Assembly (NCBI GenBank): GCA_002633025.1
Contig: NMRB01000115.1
Span: forward strand, 554,975-618,974
Source: Notospermus geniculatus
Taxonomy: Eukaryota; Nemertea; Pilidiophora; Heteronemertea; Lineidae
Length of the DNA stretch: 64,000 bases
Reading direction: 5' to 3'
Translations under genes and position numbers: made by a program
Shown: positions 32,938-63,700 of the stretch, in pieces
How positions within the stretch are numbered: position 1 is the first letter of the stretch
Layout of the letters: every line of letters starts with the position of its first letter
Notes under the pieces: model-generated
Told to the model about the DNA's origin: nothing
The model's database searches: none
The model's input: the letters and a program-made list of their open reading frames with translations, nothing else

Positions 32938-33725
32938 CAATTAATCTTTTTGACAAGTACATTTTTATTTCATTAAATGAAATTAAGTGACACATATGGT
33001 TTCCGTGTTTCACCATAATACGGCTTTTTACGTCCGATCGACCGGGAAAAGTTTCTGAAGAATTCATAAGAGATGCCATATCATGAAGAAAACACGAGTC
33101 ATTTATTATATTTTATTGCTATTGCCCATATTTTTCGGGTTATTAGTCAAGTTTTAATTTCACATCACAACAAAAAGCATTGAGACAATTTAAAACATAA
33201 ACTATGTCGTAGCAGACGATATTCGTGCTAATTTCCCTCCCAAAGAGAGAAACGCGCGAACATTGAAAAGGTCGCAAAGTCAATTGAAGAAAAATTGATT
33301 TAATTTAATCTTTAAATGCAAAGGGCAATAATAAATTTTGAAAACGTGTAAAACCTTTCTTTGAAAATAATTCTAAAATTCACCCGACCAGTTTTGAACA
33401 TTATGTAATGATCAATTTCACATTTTATATTCACCAATTTCTCATTTTATATTCACCCATTGTATTTAGAACAGGTCCGGATTAATTTACTCCGCCGTAA
33501 ATAATTCGACATTTCATGCGTCGGTCTGATAGCGGAGTTTTTTTATATCTCACGAAAACTTTCATTGCTGTCGTTAATTTTTGATATCAGACGATTTGAC
33601 GTTGAGTTCTGGTGTCATTAAGTGGCGATTAAATTGGAGTCAAACGCCTGAGCATATGGCAGGGATGCTGATCGGGTGATTTATGGTTTTATGATTTCAG
33701 GTATCTGGTGATTGATTTCGTAGAC
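32938..33725. promoter_or_regulatory. Invariant block B (copy 2)
   Basis: This is the partner of 24530-25317, with identical length and no differences seen. The first mismatch is at 33726. Confidence 0.4.
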
Positions 33726-33774
33726 GGGCGAAGATTTAAAGGGGATTTTTCGAAAAAAATATCGCGCCCGGTTG

Positions 33775-34190
33775 GTTATACATCTTGTAGAGAAAGTCCA
33801 CCAATGAGAACGCGTGAAATATTCCGTCACGTTTGGTAATGCACCACGTGAGAGAAGTCCACCAATGAGGACGCGTGAAATATTCCGTCCGGCTTGGTAA
33901 TGCACCGCTTGGGAGAAGCCACCAATGAGAACGCGTGAAATATTCCCCCTTCCATAATATAATGCACCACGTGAGACGTCCACCAATGAGAACGCGTGAA
34001 ATATTCTGTCCGTTGTTAACATACGCGGTGAGGAGAATCTCCACCAATGAGAACGCGTAAAATATTCCGTCCCGTTTTGTTAACATATGCGGTGAGGAGA
34101 ATGCCCACCAATGAGAACACGGGAAATATTCTGTCCCCTTAGGTTAACATACACCCTGTAGAGAATGTCTGCCTAGAAAAAGCATGAAAT
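33775..34190 (+). repeat. CCAAT-bearing minisatellite, about 7 units (copy 2)
   Basis: The unit core TCCACCAATGAGAACGCG is the same as in copy 1, but there are about seven units against ten, with different internal order. The array length therefore varies between the two copies. Confidence 0.85.
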
Positions 34191-34412
34191 CCTGTCAAAT
34201 TTTTTTTGTAATGTAGCGAAATATGGAAACATAAAGGACGAGTCCGTGGTCCTTTTGAGAAAAAATGCGAGGCGTTTTTAATTCGCTGCATGCAAAAAAA
34301 CGAAATAGAGCAAGACCAGCGATCGTGAAACAGCGCGGCCTAGGAATTCACCCCCGCTCACGGAGTCAATCAGAAAGTTGAATATCCCGAGAAAATTCCG
34401 GTATGAAAACTT

Positions 34413-35010
34413 TCTATTCTATCACAAGAACAATAACACAGATGTCCGAGGTAAAACCGCTTGATTTGTTGGGTTTGAATTCGCCAATGTTTGGGACTGT
34501 AGAGATTAAATTCTTCACTTTGGCTGCTTTTGACGCGAACAATGGAGCGAGTCCATCCGGAGCTCATCTCCGTGAGCCGCTTGTTGAAATCGGGACAAGT
34601 TTTCACGCTTTTCAATAGCATTTGTTAATTCGATAACTACACAATTTGTCCATAGCAGGCAGATCTTCGCACCCAATTATCTCTTCAATTATGGCCATAG
34701 AAACCGAGACGGACGCCTGTCCATCAAACCTGTCACCGGGGCCGAGACTTGTCTCAATCATATCGAGGCTTTGGACAACTTGTGGATTTTCCCGGCGATG
34801 AAAAGGCGACACCGGTTGAAATCTTGTACCATGTCACGTCTGGCATTAGCCATATTGGTTTCAGGGTTTTCATTATGAGGTGTATTCAACTTGTGTTGAT
34901 CGCCTGTCGTGTTGGGAAAGGATAACGCTAAAATGATGAAGTGATCTATTTGGTTACCTCGTGGGGGTGTGAGTTTAGGAGACTTCCCAGGAAGGGGGCT
35001 AAAAATGGCG
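34413..35010. promoter_or_regulatory. Near-invariant block C (copy 2)
   Basis: This is the partner of 26226-26823. Three substitutions were seen (GGGACTGTAG, AATGGAGCG, GATAACGCTA). Confidence 0.35.
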
Positions 35011-35160
35011 GGCAGGCATCCCTCGTTTGGCCGTGACAGGAATTCTTCCCGTCTCCCTTTGTCTAAAATGTTTAGTAGCAAGAATTTTAGCACGAATTAA
35101 AGATGCAGCTAGAAGATGGCGTTTGGTATTGCAAACGGTTTCGGTCCTGAAACACTCTGC

Positions 35161-35412
35161 TTCGTCAAAATGACGAACTTAGGTTCGTTTTCCATTATCA
35201 CCAAACTGAGTATGTAATTCGTCGAAATGACAATCCACGGTTCGTCATTTGGACGAACCTTGTTAGAGATTGTTTGAGATACAACAAGGGTTCGTCAAAA
35301 TGACGGTTAAGGTCAATCCACGGTTCGTCAAAATGACGAAGAGTGGATTGTCATTTCGACGAATTAGATACTCAGTTTGGTGACGAACCTAAGTTCGTCA
35401 TTTTGACGAACC
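35161..35412. mobile_element. Foldback built from TTCGTCAAAATGACGAA palindromes
   Basis: The arms of about 70 bp pair almost perfectly: TTCGTCAAAATGACGAACTT at the left, AAGTTCGTCATTTTGACGAA at the right, with CACCAAACTGAGTATG/ATACTCAGTTTGGTG inside. Seven full or partial 17-18 bp palindromes of the type TTCGTCAwwwTGACGAA occur across 252 bp. It is absent from the equivalent place in copy 1. It is non-coding. Confidence 0.65.
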
Positions 35413-35459
35413 ACAGAGTTTCTTTTTGCTTTTGGAGCTCTTGGGATAAAGATATGGCA

Positions 35460-36000
35460 CGGTTTGAAAGTACTGATTGTGGACCAGAGTAATAACGTCT
35501 AAAATAGAACACAGTATGAAAGCAATGGTTGTGGAACTGGGTACATGTATGACGTCAAAGATCGGCCAGAGTATATAGAAGCAATGTTTATGGAATCGAG
35601 TATAAATGCAAAAGATGAAGTACAGTATGAAATCATTGATTGTGGAACAGAGTATGACGTCAGAAAAAGGCCACACTTTGGAATCACTGATTAATATAGA
35701 AGTACAATGTAGAACTGAGTATGACGTCAAAGATACGCCACAACCGGTACAGTATAGAGTAGGACTTCAATTTAAAATATATACCCTAAGCCACAGTACG
35801 AAGCACTGATTCCAGAAGAGATTATGACGCAGATAGGCCACATAATGGAAGCAATTGTTGTTGAAGAGAGTTTGACGTCAAAGATAGGCCACAGGACGAT
35901 ATCACTGATTGTGGAACAGAGTATGACAGCAAAGATAGGCTACAGTGCGAAACCATTGATTGTGGAACAGAATATAAAGTCAAATAAAGGCCATCTTGAC
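35460..36000 (+). repeat. CRE-bearing minisatellite, about nine units (copy 2)
   Basis: This is the partner of 26990-27720. Full TGACGTCA is at 35550, 35655, 35722 and 35873. Unit order and length differ from copy 1 except in the last two units, which are nearly identical. Confidence 0.8.
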
Positions 36001-36332
36001 CGTGAAATGATCACCTTATCACGGCTTAGAGGCGGGGCTGGAATCTCAAATCTAAATCAAACGATAATACCGGATAAATAGCAGAAAATCGAAATGGAAA
36101 CGGCCCGTGTGGTCTAAAGGAAGGTGGGTCAGTGAGGCCCTGGGGGTCAGGGTGGTCCCCTCAGGGTCGCAACGCCTCAGGGTCCGGGGTATTCAGAGGT
36201 AGGGGGAGTTTTGGTATTAATCGTCCCTTTTCGAAGAGGTACAATGGGTGAAGGAATTTCTAATGAAAAATTTTTAATGTTTTGTTCAAGAAGTTTTGTT
36301 CGAATGGTAAGTTGGGCGTGAACTTGTGAATT

Positions 36333-39300
36333 TCCATCCGAGGGAATTTAGGATATCTCGAGGTTTTTAATCGAATTCTCGAAGACAAGTTACCATTTGC
36401 TGCTCCGGTGCCCAAAACAATGAAGTCCATTCAAATCGAGCGAAATTCGCAACAGACGCGAAGTTCACGCGACCACAGTGTTTAGACTAGAGAGCCCCCC
36501 CCCCCGTCGTTCTTGCCTGACCAAAAAGAAGGGACATACCATAATGGTTTACCGCACGCTTTTACAGGCCCTTTTTCTACACAACACCTCAGCTAAAGGC
36601 GCTACTCCACTAGACTCTTTTCACTGTTAGAAGTTGCGGTCTGAGAAAAAATCTCTAGTGGATAACGAAACGACAGTATGTTACTTCCGAGAGTGCAGAA
36701 AAATTTTCGGAAGTTTGTCTCTGAAGTTACTGCTGTCAAGCGGAAGGGTTATTGAAAGATTATGTCACATAGTAATAAATGACTCGCGGCAGACTTTTTA
36801 ATTTGAAGTGGATAGACGTTTGACATTTCTGTCGAGAGTTGGCTNTGAACTGGGCGAAGGACCGTGTGTTGTGAGGTGCATCCGACACCGGACTGAGCCT
36901 ACGTCGAAGAGAATTTTGCAGGCTGTAAACTTCCCAAAGAAAATGGAAGGATGGATGGTTTTTTTACGTTTTTCGCAGGGAATTTATTTCCTTATCCAGA
37001 ACCAATTTTCATCAAGCTTTGATTGCAATTCCCAACAACATTCCGGAAAAATCAGAACAATTCGGAAGCATTCAACCGGAATGGAAAAACGAAAGCGAAT
37101 TTCGACTGCCCGCCCAACAACCAGTGGAAAAATAATCCAGTTAGTGGAAGAATTCAGCACGGGGAATGCCATCCGATATCTTAACCCCACCCCCGAGAGG
37201 GGTATTGAACTAATGTTATTAAACCCTGGGGCGTTTGTTAACTAAAATGACGCGTTAGTTTATTTTAAACATCGTTGTGTTGCAAGAAATTCACCGGGGC
37301 ACAGAAGATCGCGCGAAGAATGTGCGCATGCGTAAAGGTCAATATGGACAATCTAAGGAAGTCGGCGGTGGAATTCAAAACGTTTTCCTACCAAGACAAT
37401 GATTTGAGAGCGGCCGGTTTCAATGAAGACAGCCCGGGTTAATTCAGCGGATGTTTTCCCAGATGTTACTTTAATGGGCTTTGAGTGTTTGATATCTCTA
37501 GCGGTTCCTGGCCCGACATGGCGGCGGTCTTGGCGATGGAACATGAATGCCTGCACCAATTTCAGAAAAAAAAGTCGTCAACCCAACACCACCATATAGG
37601 CCTGTTTCCACTACAACGGTTCACTGCTTTTTGCATCTTGGTTTCCACAGGCAACGTATAATGCTTATACACACCCTCAGCGCCTTCTAACGGCGAGCGC
37701 CCCTATAAATACCGGGGGACGCAGGCAGACAGACGTGGCCATGCACGTTGTCCAAAGACCTGTGTGGAAACCGCGCTGCAAGATCGGGAAATCGCTGTAG
37801 TGGAAACGGCTCTAAAGCTCTTTTCCACAGTACAGCACTCCACCGCCCTCTCGGGTAATTTCCACAGGCGTAGTGCTCGTCATGCTCACTACAGCGGGCC
37901 CGATATTCATAAAACCTTGCTATTTTAGCTGATTTGGCTGATAGTTGTGTACAACGGCTGGTATTCATAAAAGCTATGCTTTTACTTCAGGTTTTGTAGT
38001 ACATTTACATCGGACCTTGCTGTATACAAATCAAGCATTAGTTGCTAACTTTTATAAATACCAGCCATTGGTCTGCACAAACCGGTCATTTAAAAGCCTA
38101 GCAAGGATAAGCACCATGGACTGTCACATTTAATATTCCATCAATTTTTTTGAGTAGGCTTAATAAAGGTTTGCATGTGCGGGTCAATACATTTAATGCC
38201 GAAATGCCCAACACCTGGAACTTTCAAAAATATCATACGGCCGCCAAATTTACCGTGTACGGGTGGCATCAGACTTCATACCTCACCCAATAATCGTCTG
38301 ATTTAAGACATGTAAGAAGGTAGACTACGCCACATTTTAATGGTGTCTCGAAAATCTGTCCTACTTTCGACATCTGCCGTAACTTTTGGACATTTACCTC
38401 TTCAGACCCTCCAGCTCATCATTATTTAAAGCCAGCACATGCCTAATTGTCCAAATTTATTTCTTAATAGACTGTTTCAACCACAAATTGGCTAAAAAAC
38501 CACGTGAAACCCATAGAACCAATAGCAGCAAACGCGTGCAGCGATCAAAACGACCTCGTGACGTCACGCACACCGCGCGACCTTAATTAACCAATTAAAA
38601 CAAGCGTTCGCGCAGTAGGGGATTTGTTATGTCGTTTTTCATTTGTCACGAAATGCAGGAAGCGAACATATGTCCAAATTATTCATCATTTGGCTGTGAA
38701 GAAAGACATGCCGGACAACGATGCCGAAATGACCGATTGAAAATGTCTGCACCTTTTTGAAGTAGTAATAACTGCCAATTATGATGACCGTCAAATAATT
38801 TTGTCCCTCCCTAAACACGCAAGAGGACCATTTCGGCGATTAAAACCCAAGTGATGACAATTCTAAACGACTATTGCTATTGTGTCCGACATAATACGGC
38901 CAGTTAAAACGCCCTTAAATGAGTTGTTAGACATCACGGCTAAAATTATTGGCGAATATCGTTGGATGATGTGCCTATTATTTTGAATAGGTCACGCAAG
39001 GGTATTAAATGTTTCATTTTAGGGACCGTCTGCTAGGATAGGTTATCCTGCAGCCAAAGCTTTATTTTCTAATGCCAGGTCAGCATACAGGGCAAACTTG
39101 ACGCTAGGTGGCGATATCTGAGAATATCACATAGTATCGACGCTAGGTTTCCATCTTGAAAAGTAGTGCGCGCGCGGAGCGAACAGTAGAAATTTTTCTA
39201 TTTGTAAAGCGGTTACCCATCACGTCGTTTTCTAGGCTTACAATATAGATCGTTGAAGATAGATGTATAAAGGTATAGAGTGATACAAACATCGGTGGAG

Positions 39301-41179
39301 TATATATAAAGTAATAATATTTTCGACAAGATACTGTTTTCTGCAAATAATACCATTTTGAAAAAGAAGTTCGCGTCACGTGATAGACCAGCCCACCGAC
39401 GATGACGTCAAGATTTTCAAGATGGCGATCTAGTGTCAATGGCAGTGTTAACATTTTCATCCAAGTATCAAAAAATTTCAACGCTGCGTAGAGTATGCAT
39501 GCAGGGAGCCCTCACTCATACCGTCTGTCTTCAGGAGCAGGAGCATTGTGGCACTTTACGATAGCGTCAGATAAGTGGTAGATGCAAAACGCGATTCGAA
39601 CCCCGATCCCGAGGTATGAAACCAATCAACGTCTTCCTGCCTCCGACCACAGCAGCCATCAAAACTGCCGTCGTGAGGTGGGGTCAGATTACATAACAAA
39701 GCTGGACCACACTCAAAAAGATCTGTCATCGTTATAATCGGTTATTGTTTCCTTATTCTACCCGGATGCAAAGAAAATGGGAAGAATAATTAGTATTAGA
39801 TTACTTCAATAATATCCAAACAAAGTTCATGGCCGGGGGAGCCAAACAAAATCACAAGATTTATTGAACCGAAAACGTTCGGACAAGACTCGGCTTAATT
39901 TTGTTTGCAACCCAACACCATTTCATAAAATCGCCCTACGTGTTTGTAACTGAAATGTTCAAATGGCCGTCCCCCGCTATTCAGATGTCTGTTAGCCACC
40001 TTTCTGATGCTATTAATCGTTTTAATTTGAACTTATTGCATTCTTTGTTCAAATTGTATTAAACTCCAACTGGGTAGTCGAGATGGTACTGTCACAAGGC
40101 GACAAGGTGTAGCCAGCAGAATGGTATTAAGGACGGCCGAAGTCGGTGAAATGATTTCGAAAGTTTGCCGATTCAAAGGAGTCGAAAGAGTGCATTAAAT
40201 TCGGTGATATGAAAAACTTGGTCTCTCTCTCAAAGATCATACACGCATTGTCAGTATAATCCGACAGCCCCGTCACAGACCACGTCCCGGCCTTGCCTGC
40301 CACGTTGGTTGTGAAATGGAGCACGGGGAAAATCTAACGCGGGGGGCAGATTCGTCAGAACAAGTTATGGTGCTCTGGGGCCAAAAATGAATCCCCTCGG
40401 TGTCCAAGTATTTGTATTTGTATTTCATTTTTCCGTCTAGGCCTACGCTATGGTATTATTGACCCCGGTAACTACGGAGGAGGCCATCACAAGCTACTCT
40501 ATGTTCCTCACTTGGATGGGGTCCTTTACTTGCCCATTTCGACTTAGAATTATTAGGTTCTTGCAAAAATAGACATTTTATCTTTGTCTATTTTTTAAAA
40601 TCTATTTTTGGTTCTTGGTATATTTGCTACATTTTCCTAAGGGAAGGGATACAAGATCAAATCCTGAGCCTTGGCCTTTCATAAAAGATGTATACGGCAA
40701 GAAAAATTACTAAGTCAGAGGTACATGTAGACTGGACGTCATTCTAGAAAGAAACGAATGTCCCTTATTAAGAAAAATTCCTGGCCCTCTTTGTGAGATG
40801 TTAGATTTTTGTGAAGAATTTTGGGGCATTCAGTATATGCACCTCGCTTAGAAAGAGTTAACCGTAGTTCAGACAAGGCCATGGCATCCCTGACCCCCTT
40901 GATCTCGACCATTTGTATTTGATCATCATTTTTGATAACTTTTCCTTTCTGATTCAACCGCCCGAAGTGATGAGAGCATGTCTCCAGCCCGGTGCCCGCG
41001 GCAAAGTTACAAATGAAGCCGCATCTGTCTTGTCCGTATAACTGCGGACAACACTGCCGTGTAGTCCATGCTGCTGTATGCGACAGATGCCCCTGCTGAA
41101 ACTCGCTGTTCTGGGACGAAATAATGGTTTACCTGAAAAGGCAGGCTGTCCGACCATGATGGATTTCGGCAGTGCTGGC
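36333..41179. other. Non-coding, no gene recognised
   Basis: The stretch holds a C homopolymer near 36497, an N at 36845, a weak inverted repeat of GTTTCCACTACA near 37608 and TGTAGTGGAAAC near 37795, and a diverged hairpin at 37956-38066. CRE octamers are at 38559-38566 and 39403-39410, and a minus-strand B-box-like GATTCGAACCC is near 39593. Open frames such as 36808-37245 and 39143-39481 have no family resemblance. Confidence 0.45.
37956..38066. mobile_element. Diverged hairpin MITE, GCTTTTACTT family
   Basis: GGCTGGTATTCATAAAAGC pairs with CTTTTATAAATACCAGCC. The interior has ATGCTTTTACTTCAGG and TTTTGTAG as in 17834-17958 and 42339-42458. Confidence 0.5.
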
Positions 41180-41975
41180 AATCTAACGCGAATAGACAAA
41201 TTTAGTACCTCTCTACCACAGGCAAATTTTAGTACTCTACCACACTGACAGGAAAATTTCAAATGCACTCTCCCACGCTGACAGGCAAATTTAATACCTC
41301 TCTACCACAATGATAGGCAAATTTTAGATGCACTCTCCCACACTGACAGCAAATTTAATACCTCTCTACCACACTAACAGGCAAATTTAGTTGCACTCTC
41401 CCACACTGACAGGCAAAGTTAATACCTCTCTACACTGTTAGAAATTATTAAATTTACAGTAGTAATTCTGCAGTAATTTTACAGAAATTCCCTGCAGCAG
41501 AGTCCCCAGCACTTTCTGTAAATTTACATAATTTTTATGGTATGATTCATGTTTTCCTGTATTGGTTGGACTCCATTAGACATCCCATTATGATGCCTTC
41601 TGAGGGCAGTATGAAAATATAATTTGGTCAGCCTCCAGTCAAATCTCTGTTGACATTTATTTAAGTTTGTAATTTTACAGATCAGGTCTGTAATTTTAAA
41701 GAACCGTCCTGGGGACTCTGCTGCACAGATTTTCTGTAAAATCTTCTGTTATTTCTAACAGTGTACCACACTGACAGGCAAATTTTAGTACGCCACTCTC
41801 CCACACTGACAGCAAATTTAATACCTCTGTACCACAGTGACAGGCAAATTTTGGTAGCACTCTTAATTCCACAGTGACAGGCAAATTTACTAACTCTACC
41901 CATGGAGGAATTTCCTCCATGCTCTACCACACTCACAGGAAAATTTACAACTCTCTACCACACTGACAGGACCGT
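41180..41975 (+). repeat. Minisatellite of 32-40 bp units, interrupted by a MITE
   Basis: The unit CTCTACCACACTGACAGGCA followed by AATTTTAGTA or AATTTAATAC is repeated about seven to eight times before 41433 and five to six times after 41763. The interruption is a TA-flanked MITE, so the array predates it. Confidence 0.85.
41433..41763. mobile_element. Tc1/mariner-type MITE, TA TSD
   Basis: It starts CACTGTTAGAAAT and ends ATTTCTAACAGTG, flanked by TA (41431-41432 and 41764-41765). Inverted similarity continues with TTTTACAGAAA and CTGCAGCAGAGTCCCCAG. TA target duplications define Tc1/mariner; this 331-bp copy is non-autonomous and sits inside the minisatellite. Confidence 0.72.
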
Positions 41976-42183
41976 TACTGGTACCCGCAACACTCTTCAC
42001 TCTGACTGACTACATGTACCTCCGCCAAGGAAGATTGGCGAGCGATGTTAATTCTCTTCTTTTTTAATGCAATGGAGGAAAGAACTAAAGTGGAAAAGGG
42101 AAAAGAACCACAGTGTCCTGATGCTGAGTTGCACGAATTCACTGGCTGACTTCGACAACCTCCTATCGTCAAAAGTCACATCT

Positions 42184-42327
42184 CCAGGGCCCAGTTTCAC
42201 AAAGAAACTTAAGTCTTAAGTTTGACTTAAGTCATCATGTGACCAGGGTTTCAGCAAATCAGATGACTTCATTTCAGACTTAAGTTTTTTTCTTAGACTT
42301 AAGATTCTTTGTGAAACTGGGCCCTGG
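42184..42327. mobile_element. Hairpin MITE, GGGCCCAGTTTCAC ends
   Basis: CCAGGGCCCAGTTTCACAAA at the left pairs with TTTGTGAAACTGGGCCCTGG at the right, with repeated ACTTAAG motifs inside. It lies about 1.9 kb upstream of the Barhl start codon. Confidence 0.7.
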
Positions 42328-42338
42328 TTTTCTGACAT

Positions 42339-42458
42339 GTGGGTCATATGAATAAAGACTTGCAAATGCTTTTACTTCAGATTTGTACAGCATTAGTGGA
42401 TTTGTATTGCAAATTTCAAGTAAAAGCATTTGCTTGTCTTTATTCATATCACCCATTG
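42339..42458. mobile_element. Hairpin MITE, GCTTTTACTT family, copy 2
   Basis: GGGTCATATGAATAAAGACT with GCAAATGCTTTTACTT pairs with AAGTAAAAGCATTTGC and GTCTTTATTCATATCACCC. It is very similar to 17834-17958. Confidence 0.7.
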
Positions 42459-42614
42459 ACGTGACGTATGCCACTATTGGTCGAAGTCTTGACGGTGACG
42501 GTGTTAGCAGTGGCAAATTCCACTTTCATGTACATGTATAATGCTTGTGGTGTAATACATGTACACATTGATACAGTATACATTACTGCTGTATATCAGC
42601 TGGGTTTAAAGGGG

Positions 42615-42803
42615 CTGTTCATTTTCGTCACTTGAGGAATCTGAGTTGTGATCCTTGGGAAATCGGAAAAAGCTATGCACTTGCAAGTTGCAGGGATTAC
42701 TTGTTGTGCTGTACAGAATAATCACTGCAATTTGCAGCTTCATAGCTTTCTCCATTTTCTCAAGGATCACAACTCAGATTCCTCAATTGACGAAAACGAA
42801 CAG
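42615..42803. mobile_element. Hairpin MITE with 47-bp arms
   Basis: CTGTTCATTTTCGTCA with GAGGAATCTGAGTTGTGATC pairs with GATCACAACTCAGATTCCTC and TGACGAAAACGAACAG. It is the third hairpin within 620 bp. Confidence 0.7.
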
Positions 42804-43021
42804 CCAGTTTCAGCAACTCATCAGCATTTCTCTCCCGCCATCATCTGCTCTACGGTGCCCTAGTCTCACACACGCCCGTCCCCGCCTCGGCGGCGGAGTC
42901 GCCAGCAGGCCATGAACGTCATTACAGCCTATAACTATCATTTTCCTGCGGCGTGTTGGCCAAACAGTTATTTCAACAATTAATATCGTATTATACACTC
43001 GGTTCTAAGCTTAGAAATCAG

Positions 43022-43272
43022 CCAATCGGTTGGCGAGAATTAGTTTTATGAAAAGCGAAATTATCACAATGGAGTAGACCAGGTGATGCGGGCCAATGAC
43101 GTCAGCAATGATTTTCGCAGACGATCAACATTTCTTTTTTTCAGTATTGTCACAAAAACAACAGTTTATAACTAGAATAAAAATAATGTCCTTGTGGAAA
43201 AAGTGCAATTATAAGCAAATTTAAGTGACGATATTTGGTGCGATTTCATATTTTCGTTTGGCTGTGACGTCA
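43022..43272. promoter_or_regulatory. CCAAT/CRE-rich proximal upstream region of Barhl
   Basis: CCAATCGGTTGG is at 43022, a fused CCAAT-TGACGTCA site at 43093-43104 and a second full CRE (GTGACGTCAC) at 43265-43272. The region lies 0.9-1.1 kb before the ATG. A further CCAATGAC follows near 43404. Composition is consistent with promoter or enhancer DNA; the transcription start is not determinable. Confidence 0.4.
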
Positions 43273-44158
43273 CAGATCTCACCCACGACTCCGCCATTCA
43301 CAACCGCGGGTGTCCCCGGGGCTTTTTCATCATAAAATATCAATAGCACGCTATGTCAAACAGATTGTGGGCGTGGTCTGCCCCTGAATTCATTTGCATG
43401 AGACCAATGACACCCGCTAATAGACACGGCACATGTTTTTATCCGATGGTCGCACGAAGTGCCATCATTTGTGTATCGTCTGCGGACGGAGTGTCGTCGA
43501 CCCCCACGTAAACTACGAGGACAAAACCGGAATGTTATGATTAAAGCTACACGACAAGGATTTATAAATTACTTTAAATTTGCCAGGCATCAAAATCTGA
43601 CGAAGATTTCGAGGACTGTTTTGTGCCAGGGATGATACACCAGGAAAAATCTGTTTCGCTGACGACACGCTGTGTTATTATAATCTAGTCTATGTGAGCA
43701 CAAACGGATTTTTATTTCGCCTACATACATGTATTTTGCTGACGCACCACGGGATAGTTTTACAGCGACAAGAAACTTTAGACAACAGGAAAAATACGGA
43801 CCCAGGGAACGAAGACACTGACACCCCCGTCACGACGTCTCCACGTGTCCCAACAGGATAAACTTTCTTAAACACCATTCATTCGAATCTCAAATTGAAG
43901 TCAAGAAAGCGGGAATCGTTCAAACGAATCCATCAACTTGAAGAGAGATTTTGAAAACCATATTTCAAGCATGGATAGCGTACCTATAGTCGTGGTTCGT
44001 AAACTTTGAAAAGTGACCAGTTGGAGCGAATCAAGTTAGTCTTAGGATAGGAAGATTCTATCTATATATACATTCCCAGACAAGTTTCGTCAAGAAAACT
44101 TACCAACGTATACCTTGAAATAATCTTTTGCTATTTTTGGATTCTTTGAGGATTCAAA
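43273..44158 (+). other. Barhl 5' flank / probable 5' UTR
   Basis: No other gene is seen. A TCTATATATACA run at about 44059-44070 is the only TATA-like element close to the start codon, but it is too close to the ATG to be assumed a promoter. The sequence just before the ATG (GATTCAAA ATG G) gives a reasonable initiation context with A at -3 and G at +4. Confidence 0.4.
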
Positions 44159-63200
<19,042 letters not shown>

Positions 63201-63700
63201 TCACGTGACACGTGATACTGTGCAGACGAACTAGTCCCGTGACGTCATCGTCGCGATAAACAATAAACAATATACTCGGGAGATTTTAAGAATTTTCAAT
63301 GTGCTTCAAGCAACGAAAAGACAATATTTAGATGAGGATTCGTGAACTTTTTTTCGTGGATCAGGACAGCTCTGTATGACCAACGATCAGGTGATCGGAA
63401 GTGACGTTTCGCCTGGCGGAAATGACTCACGACAAAGCTTCAAAACGAGGCTAAACTTTTTGACAAATTCAAGCGTCTCTTGCCAGAATGTGTTATCGCC
63501 ATTAGCAATACATTATACTGAACGTGTTTTTCTTTAAAAACGAATGATATTTATGCATTTATTTATGACGCTTTGCCCGACGTCCGCTCTCGAAAATGGC
63601 CGCCAGCGACCTTGCCGTGAACTCTAAAAACCTTTCTGGTTTTTCCTGACGCGTGGATGCCAATAAAAATCCGGTGGTGTGTTTTTCCTGACCCGGCGTG
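63201..63700 (+). other. Barhl 3' UTR (end uncertain)
   Basis: AATAAA hexamers occur at 63262-63267 and 63662-63667; either could be the polyadenylation signal. A CRE octamer lies at 63240-63247, 40 bp after the stop. Confidence 0.4.

Larger units (their letters stand above)
28135..36332 (+). repeat. Large direct duplication, copy 2 (8.2 kb)
   Basis: It is collinear with 19676-28042. Copy-2-only insertions are a MITE at 28923-29094, a MITE at 32392-32490, a LINE reverse-transcriptase fragment at 32670-32848 and a foldback at 35161-35412. It lacks the 414-bp segment of copy 1. Its right end continues into unique sequence after GAACTTGTGAATTT. Confidence 0.9.
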
